Positions 48,385 to 58,673 of a DNA stretch of 64,000 bases are shown in pieces. Below the pieces are notes generated by a model. That model was not told the origin of the DNA. It ran no database searches and saw only the letters and a program-made list of their open reading frames with translations. The translations under genes and the position numbers were made by a program. The stretch is from Liquidambar formosana. Taxonomy: Eukaryota > Streptophyta > Magnoliopsida > Saxifragales > Altingiaceae. Location of the stretch: contig CM077831.1 of NCBI GenBank assembly GCA_039720395.1, positions 11,051,803 through 11,115,802 of the forward strand. Reading direction: 5' to 3'. How positions within the stretch are numbered: position 1 is the stretch's first letter; every line of letters starts with the position of its first letter.

Positions 48385-50492
48385 CTACCAATCATACCTC
48401 TATACCTCTTTTGATAAACACTTTTTTCTTTTTCATCTTTGTCAATTTTGATAGAAGTGCTCATGGGAGTTGAAAATTCTCTTCCATCTTCCAATCCATA
48501 CTTTTTGAGTAGATCTTTGACATATTTGGATTGATTAATGAAAGTTCCTTCCTTTGTTTGTTTAATTTAAAGTCCAAGGAAGAATGTCAATTCTCCCATC
48601 ATGCTCATCTCAAATTCTTCCTGCATGATCTTAGAAAACTCATTGTAAAGATTCTCATTAGTGAATCCAAAGATAATATCATCAACATAGATTTGAATTA
48701 AGAGCATATCATTATTAATGGTTTTAATGAAAAGTGTGGTGTCAAGTTTTCGTCTTTTAAAACCATTTTTGAGTAAAAATCCACTAAATCTTTCATACCA
48801 TGCTCTAGGAGCTTGTTTCAAATCATATAAAGCTTTGCTAAGTTTAAAAACATGATTTGGAAATTCATGACTTTCAAAACCGGGAGGTTGTTCTACATAA
48901 ACTTCCTCTTCTATGAAACCATTTAAAAATGTACTTTTAACATCCATTTGAAACAATTTAAAATCTTTATGACATGCATATGCAAGTAACATTCTTATAG
49001 CTTCAAGTTTTGCTACCAGAGCATAGGTTTCATCATAGTCTATGCTTTCTTGTTGATTATAACCTTGGGCTACAAGTCGAGCCTTGTTTCTAGTAACAAC
49101 TCCGAATTTATCCTTTTTTTGTTTCTAAACACCCATTTAGTTCCAATTACACCATGGTCATGTGGTCTAGGAACCAAGGTCCAAACCTTGTTCCTTTTAA
49201 ATTGATTGAGTTTTTCTTGCATAGCAAGGACCCATGATTTATTACTTTCGGTCTCATTAATATTTTTAGGTTCTATTTGAGATAAAAAAGCAAAATGATC
49301 AAAAATATTTCTCATAAAAGAACGAGTTCTTACCCCATGTGAGGGTTCACCTAAGATTTGATCTTTAGGATGATTCCTCACAAATTTCCAAGTCTTAGTG
49401 ACATCTGGATGAAGTGGAGCATTTTCAATTTCAACTTCTTCTTCTGGTTTCTTATCTTCAATGACTTCATCTTTTTCTTTTTCTTTGCCTTTGTCTTGTG
49501 TGTCTTGCTTGTCATTTAGATTCAAGTTTTCAACTTGTTCTTGCAAGCTTGTACCTACATCATCATCATCATCCACATTTCTCTTTGTGGCAAGAGGATT
49601 AGTTTCATCAAATACAACATGCATAGATTCTTGAACGGTTAATATTCTCTTGTAAAAGACTCTATATGCTATACTCTTCATAGAATAGCCAAGAAATACA
49701 CCTTCATCGGATTTAGAATCAAATTTAGAAAGTTTATCTCTATCATTCAATATGAAGCATTTACAACCAAAGACTTTAAAGTAACCTATGTTAGGTTTTT
49801 TATCATTCCATAATTCATAAGGAATCTTACTAAGTTTAGATCTTAATAGCACTCTATTCATTACATAGCATGAAGTATTAACGACCTCGGCCCAAAAATA
49901 TTGATGTAATGAATGTTCATTATGCATAGTTCTAGACATTTTTTCAAGTGTTCTATTTTTTCTTTCAACCACACCATTTTGTTGAGGAGTTTTAGGAGTG
50001 GAGAAATTGTGACTAAATCCATTCTCATCACAATAATGTTTAATATGCTTATTAACAAATTCACTCCCCCTATCACTCCTAACATATGTAATGGTATAGC
50101 CTTTCTCATTTTGGACTCTTTTACAATATGTTACAAATGTAGCATGAGTCCCATCTTTATGTGCAAAGAAGAACACCCATGTATATCTAGAGTAGTCATC
50201 AACAATTACAAATGCATAGTGCTTTCCTCCAAGGCTTGCAATAGCAATAGGTCCAAATAAGTCCATATGAATAAGTTGCAAAGGTCTTGTAGTTGAAATG
50301 TGAGTTTTTGTTTTGAAAGAAGACTTGGTTTGTTTTCCAAATTGGCATGCACTACAAACTCCATTTTTTGTAAACTTTTTTTTTAGTAAACCTCTTACAA
50401 GTTCATTTCTAGAAAGTTTTGAAATCAAATCAATACTTGTGTGTCCAAGTCTTCTATGCCATAACCAATGATTTTCATTTAAAGCGGATAAG
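48385..50492 (-). pseudogene. SIRE-type copia pol: GAG-pre-integrase, integrase and RT
   Basis: From the right: GAG-pre-integrase end (WHRRLGHTSIDLISKL, 50470-50405), zinc finger (CSACQFGKQ), integrase with HMDLFGP, VRSDRGSEF and NGVVERKNR holding the D, D and E, then an acidic linker, RT start (WVFRNKK, near 49130), a frame change, and RT core (FKLFQMDVKSTFLNG, LKQAPRAWYERF, YVDDIIFG), down to RYRGMIGS at 48385. Breaks: frame change near 49120 and stops near 48990 and 48566. Sequence style is SIRE/Maximus. Upstream gag was separated by Tat3 at 50493. Confidence 0.88.
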
Positions 50493-53400
50493 TGTGGACC
50501 CTAAAAAACGGTAGGTGGCCCACAGGGATTCAAAAGGAAAGGAGTCGCCACCTTATTTTAAAGGAAATAAGGAAAACCCTAAAAAACGGTTTGGTTTTAG
50601 GAAAACAAAAGATTGACTCCATATTTAAAAATGGTAAGGCAAATGATCTTTTGGAAACCAAAGAAATCGGGGATTCGGAGGCTAAGTTACGATATGGGAA
50701 GGTTCTAGGCAAAGCCTATAGGCACCCATATCGCCCTAAATGGTCTCTTAATTTAATTGGGCTAAATCAAAGTCTTAATCACACACAAATCAACAATTAT
50801 CATCACAAGACAGCATGCATATCATTCATTCATTCATCCACATAATCAAATAAATCAAAGAAAAACAGAAAAAGAGAAAGAGGGGGAAGAAAACCTAAGA
50901 TACTTAGTATCCTAGGGCGGACTTGAACCTCACAAAGAGCGCCTACGTACCATGTATGGAAATACATGGATCAAAGTCCACGTAGTTCGAAAGGGAATAG
51001 GGTTATAACCTAATCAAGGCCTATGGTAAACCCTAAGTTTCCTTTCAAGTAAAACATGGTAAGTTTCCAAAATAAATGATTCTCAAAAGATCTTTAGTAA
51101 ATATGGCATTTGATAAAGATGGGAACTTTGATTTAAAAGGCAATTTTATGAAAGGATACTATAGAATCTACTATACCCCTCTATTAGGAAACAACCCTAG
51201 GGGGCTGAAAGGGAAAGTTTCAAGGAAAGGAAAGAAGGGTGAATTGGGGCACCCTCATACCCTACTTACCTTTAAGCAAAAGCAACCTGTCAAAATAACC
51301 ACCCTATTGCATAAGGTAATTATCTTATTTGCAAGATTTCATCTCGCAATAGCCAAAATAACCACCCCACATTGGTGGGGTAGTTGCACCTGTTGTACCT
51401 GTCAAAGCACCTGCAATTTCCATGCAAAACATACCAAGAATACCAACCAACCAAGCTAGGTTCCGATCAAGCAATTATCATGCTAAAACATAGGCTAATA
51501 CATGCTCAAAATATCATATCAAGGACAAATAACAGATTTGGACAGAATTGAAATAGAGCTTAAAATCAACCACAAGTCATGCAAACAACATGAATCATAA
51601 GCTAACTAAACCCTAATTCCGTCCTATATGCAATGACATGCAAATAACCTTAAAAATCAACCATATGAATGCTCCAAATATCATATTTAAGGCAATAAAC
51701 AAATCTGGACAGAATAGAAATAAGGTCCCTATTCATTCACTAATTATGCAAACAACATAAACAGTGAATAATTACAAACCCTAGTTTAATCCTAGAACCA
51801 TGACATGCCTATAACCCCTGAAATCACTCTAAATCATGCAAAACAGAATATGAACAGCACTCAATCCATGCATATTAACCAATAGAATGATCTACACATG
51901 ATAAAGACATAGGCTTTCCCATGAAATAATGCTATTCTAAGCATATACTCAATTTCAGCACTAAGGAAACCCTAGAATCCCAAACATGCAGTAAATCACA
52001 TGGAATAACATCCTAGCATACTAAACAGCCCATGAATATCATCCTAAACATGCATACTAGCTAATAGAAATAACAAAACATGATAAAGACACCAGCTTTA
52101 ATCCGCAAAAGAGTTATTTCATGCAGAAAACCAATTTCAGCACTAAGGAAACCCTAGAATCCCAAACATGCAGTAAATCACATGGAATAACATCCTAGCA
52201 TACTAAACAGCCCATGAATATTATCCTAAACATGCATACTAGCTAATAGAAGCAACAAGACATGATAAAGACACTAGCTTGAACATGAAATAATGACTAT
52301 TCAATGCAAAACCCTAGAAAAGACTCTAAAAACCCTAAAAACACAAACACTCATAAAACCACATAGAGTGACATTATATCATGCAAAACCAGCCATAAAC
52401 AATATCCTAATCATGCATTCTAAGCATTAGAAACATTAACAGATGATAAAAATATAAGCTTGCAGATAAAATAAAGCTATCCTATGCAGACAACCCTAAT
52501 TTGAATGAAAGAGAGAAAGGGGGAGAGGTATACCTATGGTGGCTGCTGTAGAGAGTCCTCCTCCTCTTATGCACTACTGGGAATTCCTTCCTTCAAGCCT
52601 TCAAGCCCAACTTCAGCCTTCCTTCAAGCTTTCTCTCTCACTCTCTCACTCAAAATTTAGGTTAAACTACCCTAAGGATGGCTGTCATAGCCTCCAAGTC
52701 TCACACATGCCTCACACTTCAGAAATTGCCTCCCCATTGCTGAAGTATAAGGGGGTATTTATAGGGATTGAGGGGAAACCCTCAATGGTTGGGATTAAAA
52801 CCCTAGGGATTGATCCAAGGGCTCTTAGAGGTTCCCTTAGGGCTTAAGTAGGTCAAATAGGGCTGAAAATAGGGTTAAATGGCGGCTGGAGGCGAGCAAA
52901 TTCGAGGAAATAGGGAGGGAGCCGCGTCAAGACTCAAAAAAGGAAAGTGGCTCGGGTGACCACCTGGGGCTGGGCAGCTAGCAGCCTGGGCTCAGGCGGC
53001 TAGCCGCCCAGGCCTGGGTGGTCACCCGAGGCCATGTCATCCTCAGCCCAATTTTAACCCCTTTCTACTTCCAAATGTGTTTCAGGGCTCAAATCAACTC
53101 CGATTTTAACGAAACGAAAGCCAAAACGACCGTGTTTCGAAGGGGAATGTAATTTGAGTCACTTGAGGGCAAGAAACCCTAGCCATGGCTGCATGGTTGG
53201 GTCCTACAAAGGCGGTTAACCGCTATGCCTCACCATCGCTTAGCTTTGGTATGCACATAGGGTCGCACCAAATGCTTTCCAATTCAAAATTCAACCTCCC
53301 TAAACACATTTGGGGATGAAATTAAGACTAACCAAGGTCAAATGAGTAGTCATAGAGTGAAAGTCATGAGCCAATTCGAGCTAACCCGAAGTAGGTCTCT

Positions 53401-53738
53401 TAGCCAACCTGAGCCTTGTTGAGCCATTCTAATCCCGAACAATCAATTCATCGAATTGAACCCACAAATACCTCAAATGCAACCATATGAACTCCAATTG
53501 GCAACTTGGAGATCAATTCGAGGTCAGATGGAAAGTTTGTGACCAAAAAGACGATTATGCCCCTCAAGTCACAAAAGTTCTTATTAACCCTCAAGATCAA
53601 TTCCAAATCGAACCAAAATTCATACACACCATCCTCAAGACTCTAAAAACTCAATGCAAAAGACTAGACTCAAAAAGGAAACAAAAAGACACATGAAATG
53701 ACAAACCCTAGCTAAGGTGGCAAAAATGGGGTGTGACA
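50493..53738 (-). repeat. Tat3 3' LTR (3246 bp)
   Basis: Starts TGTCACACCCC at 53738 and ends GGTCCACA at 50493 on the minus strand. Palindrome 52951-53030; TATA box 52764-52756; hairpin 2 at 50943-50985 (inner stem CCATGTAT/ATACATGG, perfect); hairpin 1 at 50690-50733. A stretch of roughly 170 bp rich in AACCCTAGAATCCC is repeated at about 51960 and 52140. Confidence 0.85.
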
Positions 53739-53755
53739 GAAGCCCCTCATTGGTG
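53739..53755 (-). other. Tat3 polypurine tract
   Basis: AATGAGGGGCTTC on the minus strand directly before the LTR start; Tat4 has AATGAGGAGCTTC at 29105-29117. It proves that the interior of Tat3 extends to the right. Confidence 0.8.
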
Positions 53756-53908
53756 AGCAGGTTTCACTTGCGAACCAATGACCAAAAGAACAACCCATTT
53801 TTGCCTGGGGAATTGATTTCATCAAGACCCATTGGGGAAAAGAGAGTGATCATATCATTGAATTCTTCGAATTCATCATGCACAAGCACAAAGGTACTCC
53901 TCATAAGT

Positions 53909-54442
53909 TCTACAGAACTCTTCTCATACTATATACCAGTTTCACTGGGGGGCAAGATAAGGTATCCACAGCTTACATCGAACTACGTTCAATGAAAGGT
54001 CTTCTCATACTACACCAATGGCTCTGGTGAATAATACGAGGTATCCATAGCTTACACCGAATCTGCGTTCGATGAAAGGTCTTCTCATACCATACCAGTC
54101 ACGCTGGTGAATAATACAAGGTATCCATAGCTTACACCGAATCTGCGTTCGATGAAAGGTCTTCCTATACTACACCAATGGCTCTGGCGAATAATACGAG
54201 GTATCCATAGCTTACACCGAATCTGCGTTCGATGAAAGGTCTTCCCATACTACACCAGTGACACTGGTGAATAATACGAGGTATCCATAACTTACACCGA
54301 ATCTGCGTTTGATGAAAGGTCTTCCCATACTACGCCAATGGCTCTAGCGAATAATACGAGGTATCCATAGCTTACACCGAATCTGCGTTCGATGGAAGGT
54401 CTTCCCATACTACACTAGTGACACTGGTGAATAATACGAGGT
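53909..54442 (+). repeat. 80-bp tandem array with 160-bp higher order
   Basis: One diverged unit, then units at 54001, 54081, 54161, 54241, 54321 and 54401, exactly 80 bp apart. Odd units carry CCAATGGCTCTGG and even units CCAGTGACACTGG, giving a 160-bp period. Each unit has an inverted repeat at this place; in 54241 it is perfect (CACCAGTG-A-CACTGGTG). Tat 3' regions are known to generate such satellites. Confidence 0.92.
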
Positions 54443-54472
54443 AAAACTCTGCCATCAAGGCTATCTCAAAAC

Positions 54473-54900
54473 ATGAGAAAGATACATCCTTCTCATATTC
54501 AAATCATCAAGGTTATCATGTACCACGAGAAAGATCACGTCCCTCTCTTGTTTAAACCATCAAGGTTATCATTCAATTGTCAAGGTAATTCACATAACAT
54601 GAGAAAGATCACGTCCTTCTTTTGCTTAAATCATCAAGGTAAACACATACCATGGGAAAGATTGCATCTTTCGAGCTATCAAGGTAAACATGTGACATGA
54701 GAAAGATTGCATCCTTCTCATATCAAACTCTCAAGGTGAACACATAGCATGAGAAAGATCACGTCCTTCTCATAATCAAACCATCAAGGTAAACACAAAT
54801 CATGGGAAAGATTGCATCTTTCAAGTCATCAAGGTAAGCATGTAATCATGAGAAAGATTGCATCTTTCTCTCACTAAGTCATTAAGACAAAGGTAAGCTT
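54473..54900 (+). repeat. Roughly 50-bp tandem array with hairpins
   Basis: Eight units beginning CATGAGAAAGAT or close variants (about 54474, 54523, 54598, 54650, 54696, 54749, 54800, 54847), each ending in ATCAAGGTAA-like sequence. The last has a perfect GAGAAAGAT-TGC-ATCTTTCTC hairpin; units with GGGAAAGAT keep GAAAGAT/ATCTTTC. Confidence 0.85.
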
Positions 54901-55317
54901 CTACTTACCAACACTCAACAATCTCACCAAGTCATCTCACATAGAGGCTATTCATGCCTCAATTCGAACATCAACTCATATAGGAGACACAATTATCTCA
55001 TGAAAGCAATCATTCACATGCATATAGGGAAGGTATCTTTATCCCAAATGACAACCAATCATAGTGACATAGGAGGGAATTCATCCCTAATGATCAAAAG
55101 TCATATGCATAGAGAGGGTTGTTCAACCCTACTAGCATGCCATGCCCACACAAAGGCCACCAATGCAATCCATTTCAAAACATTTCATGCTAAACAATGT
55201 CAAGGTATTCACTCATTTTTCAACTCAAAACAAGCTTGAGATTTCATCTCAAAGAAGGTTCAAAAGCGCGAATAGGCGAGCAAAGGCCAAACGAGCGCAA
55301 CGGAGCGAGCAAGAGGG
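54901..55317. other. Tat3 3' interior, non-coding
   Basis: Short degenerate repeats of CATAG/GGAGG-type sequence between 54940 and 55130; no gene. The last 60 bp become GC- and GAGCG-rich toward the palindrome. Confidence 0.5.
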
Positions 55318-55369
55318 GGTGACCACCTGGCTGCAGGTGGGTTGCCGCCCCAAGCTGGGCGGTTACCCG
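55318..55369. repeat. GC-rich palindrome upstream of the antisense PMD gene
   Basis: GGTGACCACC on the left, GGTTACC on the right, and an inner CCGCCC-CAAGCT-GGGCGG stem. A degenerate relative of the LTR palindrome (52951-53030), 299 bp before the ATG at 55668. Confidence 0.55.
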
Positions 55370-55667
55370 AGGCGAGGGTCCTCAAAATTCTGGGTTTTTA
55401 AACCCTTGACCCCCACTTGTGCTCACACTCTTCTAATTTCGAAAATTGAGAGTTTCTCTCTCTAGAAACTCATTCCATCTTCTCTAAACACTCACACACA
55501 CATCCTCATTCAAAGTTTCACTTTCAATTCAAGTTGTGTGCATGAAATAGCATTAAGAACAAGTCATTCAACAACAAAAACAAGCATCAATCATCAAGTT
55601 GCAAGATCAAATTCATCATCTTTCTTATCGAACCCATTTTTCTCACATACAAGCTCAACCATCATCA

Positions 55668-58170
55668 ATGGCTTCTAGCAATGATTCCAACATCAAGTAT
55701 CCATATTATGTGATCAAGAATACATACAAGGCACCAATCTATGATGAATCCCAAGACAAGGTGTTGCTTGAACCCAAGAAGCATCTCTCATACCTCCATT
55801 CCCAACATGAGGTTAGTTCTTCCCAACTTAACATGCTTATCAAGAAATCTTGATTTCTATTGGATAAAATGCATTCCCATGATCTTCTTTTGATTGTTTC
55901 TATCATTGTTAAGCCAATTTCATTGATTTGGCAAGGATTGAATGTGTACAAAGCTTGTTTCCAATGCTTGTTTTCCAATGCTTGAGAAAAGATGCCCACC
56001 AAGTGTTTGATAAAATGCCAAAGAGACAAAAACATGTTCAATCCTTACAAAATCAATGAATTTGAATACACAAAGTCATGGGCATTCATTTCTAATTCAT
56101 TTCATGAATCAAAACCCATATTTTAAAACTTTTGGAAAACCATTTGAAATCAATTACCAATGTATGCCCAATATCTCTATGTTTTCAATGCTAACTCAAT
56201 ACACAATTCTTTGACATAGCCTGACTTCCAAAGTCTCCGTACAAGGACATCAATAAAGGGGCTCATCTCATGGTGGAGACATATGGAACATGCCCAACCA
56301 CGTGCTCGCAAGATAGTAAAGAAGGCGGGTTTTGGGCCCTTCCTAGATGCTCTATGGAACGAGCAATGGGATAGGCAAGCATTGTTTGCCTTGACAGAGC
56401 TATGGTGGGACACCATCAACACTTTCCATTTTAGCTTCGGGGAGATGACCATGACCCCTAAGGATTTCACCATGATAACTGGGTTGAGCTTAAAAGGCAA
56501 GCGCTTGGAATACTATGAACATGCCAACATGGATCAGAATTACATAGTAGCTCTACTCAGGGGTGGAAGCGGAGCTAAGCCCAAAAGGTGTGCGCCGTAC
56601 TTGGCTCTACAACACCTTTGCCATTGTGGAAGAGAGTGAGGGGACAGATCCCCAATACATTGTGAGAGCTTTCTTGCTCTACATGATTTCATGCACCTTC
56701 TTTGCGGGCACCAATGACATGGCTCGACTAGAATTGCTAGCTAGTATGGAGGATGTGAACAAAATTGGGAGATACAACTGGGGTGGGGCTGCTTTTGCAA
56801 CCATGTATCGCTCCATGACTGACATGTCCCGAGGAGTTGCAAAGAACTTTGGGGGACTTCCTTTCGTTTGGGAGGTAACAAAGAACATTCAATTCTCTAT
56901 TATTTCCCGAAACTTAACACATACATGATTTCCTCTATTTCTTTGATTTTCCACAGATATGGTACTACGAGTACCTGAACATGTGCCGCCCAACTCTTGC
57001 TAGTGATGCCATGTCATGGCCCATTCTTCAGAATTACGTTCCATCTTGCTTGGCTACAAGAGCCTCCAACCGACATGATTATGCCCATGCAAGGGCATAT
57101 CTTGCCAGCTTGACTGCTGATATGGTAAAATCTTTCTTTCTTTCTTTTTATCTTTTTTTTATCTTTTTTCTCATTTCTCATTTCAAACTCAACAGGTGGA
57201 ATGGGATCCATGGAGGCTGTGGGAGCATAGGCTTCCCGAGAAGTACTCCTCTTGTTTGGAGTTGACAAGCAAAGGGTCCTTTTTGAAGGCCCCACAGGTA
57301 GATGCTGGTATCTTGGGGAGCGAGTCCTGAGACAAGTCCACGGAAACATGAATGCAGCTGTGACACCTTCCATGCCACCAAAGAACATGAGGCATACTAG
57401 CCACCTAGTGGGGGATGAACTAGAAGAGGCTCTGAGGGGTTGGGATGCTGATGGATTCACCTCCCCTCGCATAGAATACACTACCTTCTGTCGACAATAT
57501 CTGATGAATCCTAGGTTCACTGGTCTCCCACCTCAAGGGGTAAGCTCCCTAAACTCTTAAAATCTTTTTTTTAGATCATAAGGAAGACTCCACTTGACAA
57601 GCATTTGAATTTCAGGGTCGACGGGCAAGGGGACATAGCTCCACAGTTGGATCTGCCACTGGGATGACTTACAATGACGAGGATGATGACCTTGAGGGAA
57701 ATCAACCTCCACCCCTCCCACCACTAAATTGGTACGTGAATTTGTGCAGTGGGACAAAATTTGTGAAGACTGACATTACCCATCCACCATTCGATGAATA
57801 TCCCAAGATTGATCCATATTATGAGAATGTGAGTTCTAAACTCTTACTTTCTTGAAATTGGATTCTTTCATTATTGTTAACCATGTTCATACTCTCCTAG
57901 GTTCCACGGGAGTACGCCCAGGAATGCATTGAACTCAATGAAGGATTGAAGAGGGATCTTGTGCGGATGAGTTTAGAGAACTCAGTTTTGGAAGCACGCT
58001 TGAATCCCCAAGTAAGTGATCATCTTTATCAACTGTCAACTAGGATTGGCACCATTACCCTACAAACTCATTATCTTTCTTTGCAACAGGCATCATCATC
58101 TCATCCACCACAGGATATGCCCCCTTCTAGAGCACCTTGTTTAAGACATGATGGAGCTGGGCCAAGTTGA
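55668..58170 (+). pseudogene. Antisense plant mobile domain (PMD) gene with six introns, two frameshifts
   Basis: Seven exons: 55668-55811, 56220-56874, 56957-57124, 57196-57539, 57616-57828, 57901-58011, 58090-58170. All introns are GT...AG; the first has a CTAAC branch-like site 24 nt before AG (56191). Exon 2 has the PMD signature (GFGPFLDALWN, NTFHFSFGEMTMTPKDF, ITGL), exons 2-3 its continuation (VWEIWYYEYLN across the splice), exon 4 EGPTGRCWYLGERVLRQ; exons 5-7 are acidic/proline-rich, then helical. Exons 2 and 4 each need one base change to stay in frame (near 56560 and 57260). PMD proteins are nuclear and include MAIL1/MAIN; many relatives are carried by transposons. Here the gene lies opposite to Tat3. 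Confidence 0.8.
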
Positions 58171-58450
58171 AAGAGAAGGCCCACGGGAAATCATTGAGTT
58201 TCACTCACCTCTTGTTAGGAATATTGGAACTTCTTACTATCTTCTTGTCATGTACTAATTAGGAATTTCAATTCCCAAACTTGAACTCCTATTATGGATA
58301 CTTGATGAATCTATGTTGAACTTTATTGTAATGACATGATCTTGTATTGTGTGAAAAATGGGCTTAAATCAAGCACAAAAGAGTCAAAATGTCACAAAAG
58401 GGCCAAACGATGGCACAACAAAGCAAAAATGGGCGAAACAAAGCGGCGGC
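58171..58450 (+). other. Region after the PMD gene
   Basis: AT-rich, non-coding, probably 3' untranslated sequence of the PMD gene; TTTATTGTAATGACATG at 58322 could hold a polyadenylation signal. Bases 58380-58450 turn purine/GC-rich toward the palindrome. Confidence 0.45.
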
Positions 58451-58530
58451 CTCGGGTGACCACCTGGGACTGGGCGGCTAGCCGCTTGGGCCCGAGCGGC
58501 TAGCTGCCCAGGCCTGGGTGGTCACCCTAG
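58451..58530. repeat. GC-rich palindrome upstream of the second antisense gene
   Basis: CTCGGGTGACCACC with GGTGGTCACC, and inner GGGCGGCTAGCCGC and GCGGCTAGCTGCCC. Very similar to the palindrome in the Tat3 LTR (52951-53030). It ends 88 bp before the TATA box at 58618. Confidence 0.8.
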
Positions 58531-58617
58531 CCCGAAGCGGTGTTTCGCCTGTTTTTAGGAAACTTCCTATTTTGATGGAATTTCACCTTCCAAAGCACGG
58601 ATTTCTGAATTTTTTCC

Positions 58618-58625
58618 TATAAAAG
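58618..58625 (+). promoter_or_regulatory. TATA box of the second antisense gene
   Basis: TATAAAAG, 49 bp before the ATG at 58674; spacing leaves room for a start site and a short leader. Points into the plus strand, opposite to Tat3. Confidence 0.55.
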
Positions 58626-58673
58626 CACATCCAAGGGGTCTCAAACCCTACTTACATTCATTGAGAGCAAATT

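Noticed and set aside
50492..51459. Plus-strand ORFs 50492-50845 and 51076-51459
   Set aside because: They lie in the Tat3 LTR, partly over the two structured RNA hairpins, and are interrupted in the other LTR copies.
53909..54442. A CRISPR-like array (regular 80-bp spacing)
   Set aside because: The whole unit is repeated, there are no unique spacers, and the context is a plant retrotransposon.
55739..57757. Minus-strand ORFs over the PMD gene (55739, 56177, 56679, 57014, 57178, 57189, 57557)
   Set aside because: They are shadows of the plus-strand exons; only the plus strand has PMD motifs and splice sites.
55668..58170. PMD gene as an ordinary host gene
   Set aside because: It lies between the polypurine tract and 3' LTR of Tat3 on one side and a further Tat-type palindrome and ORF on the other; host origin cannot be fully excluded without the right flank.
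27932..58530. The GC-rich palindromes as independent MITE insertions
   Set aside because: No target duplications are seen, and unrelated palindromes occupy the same place in other Tat LTRs.
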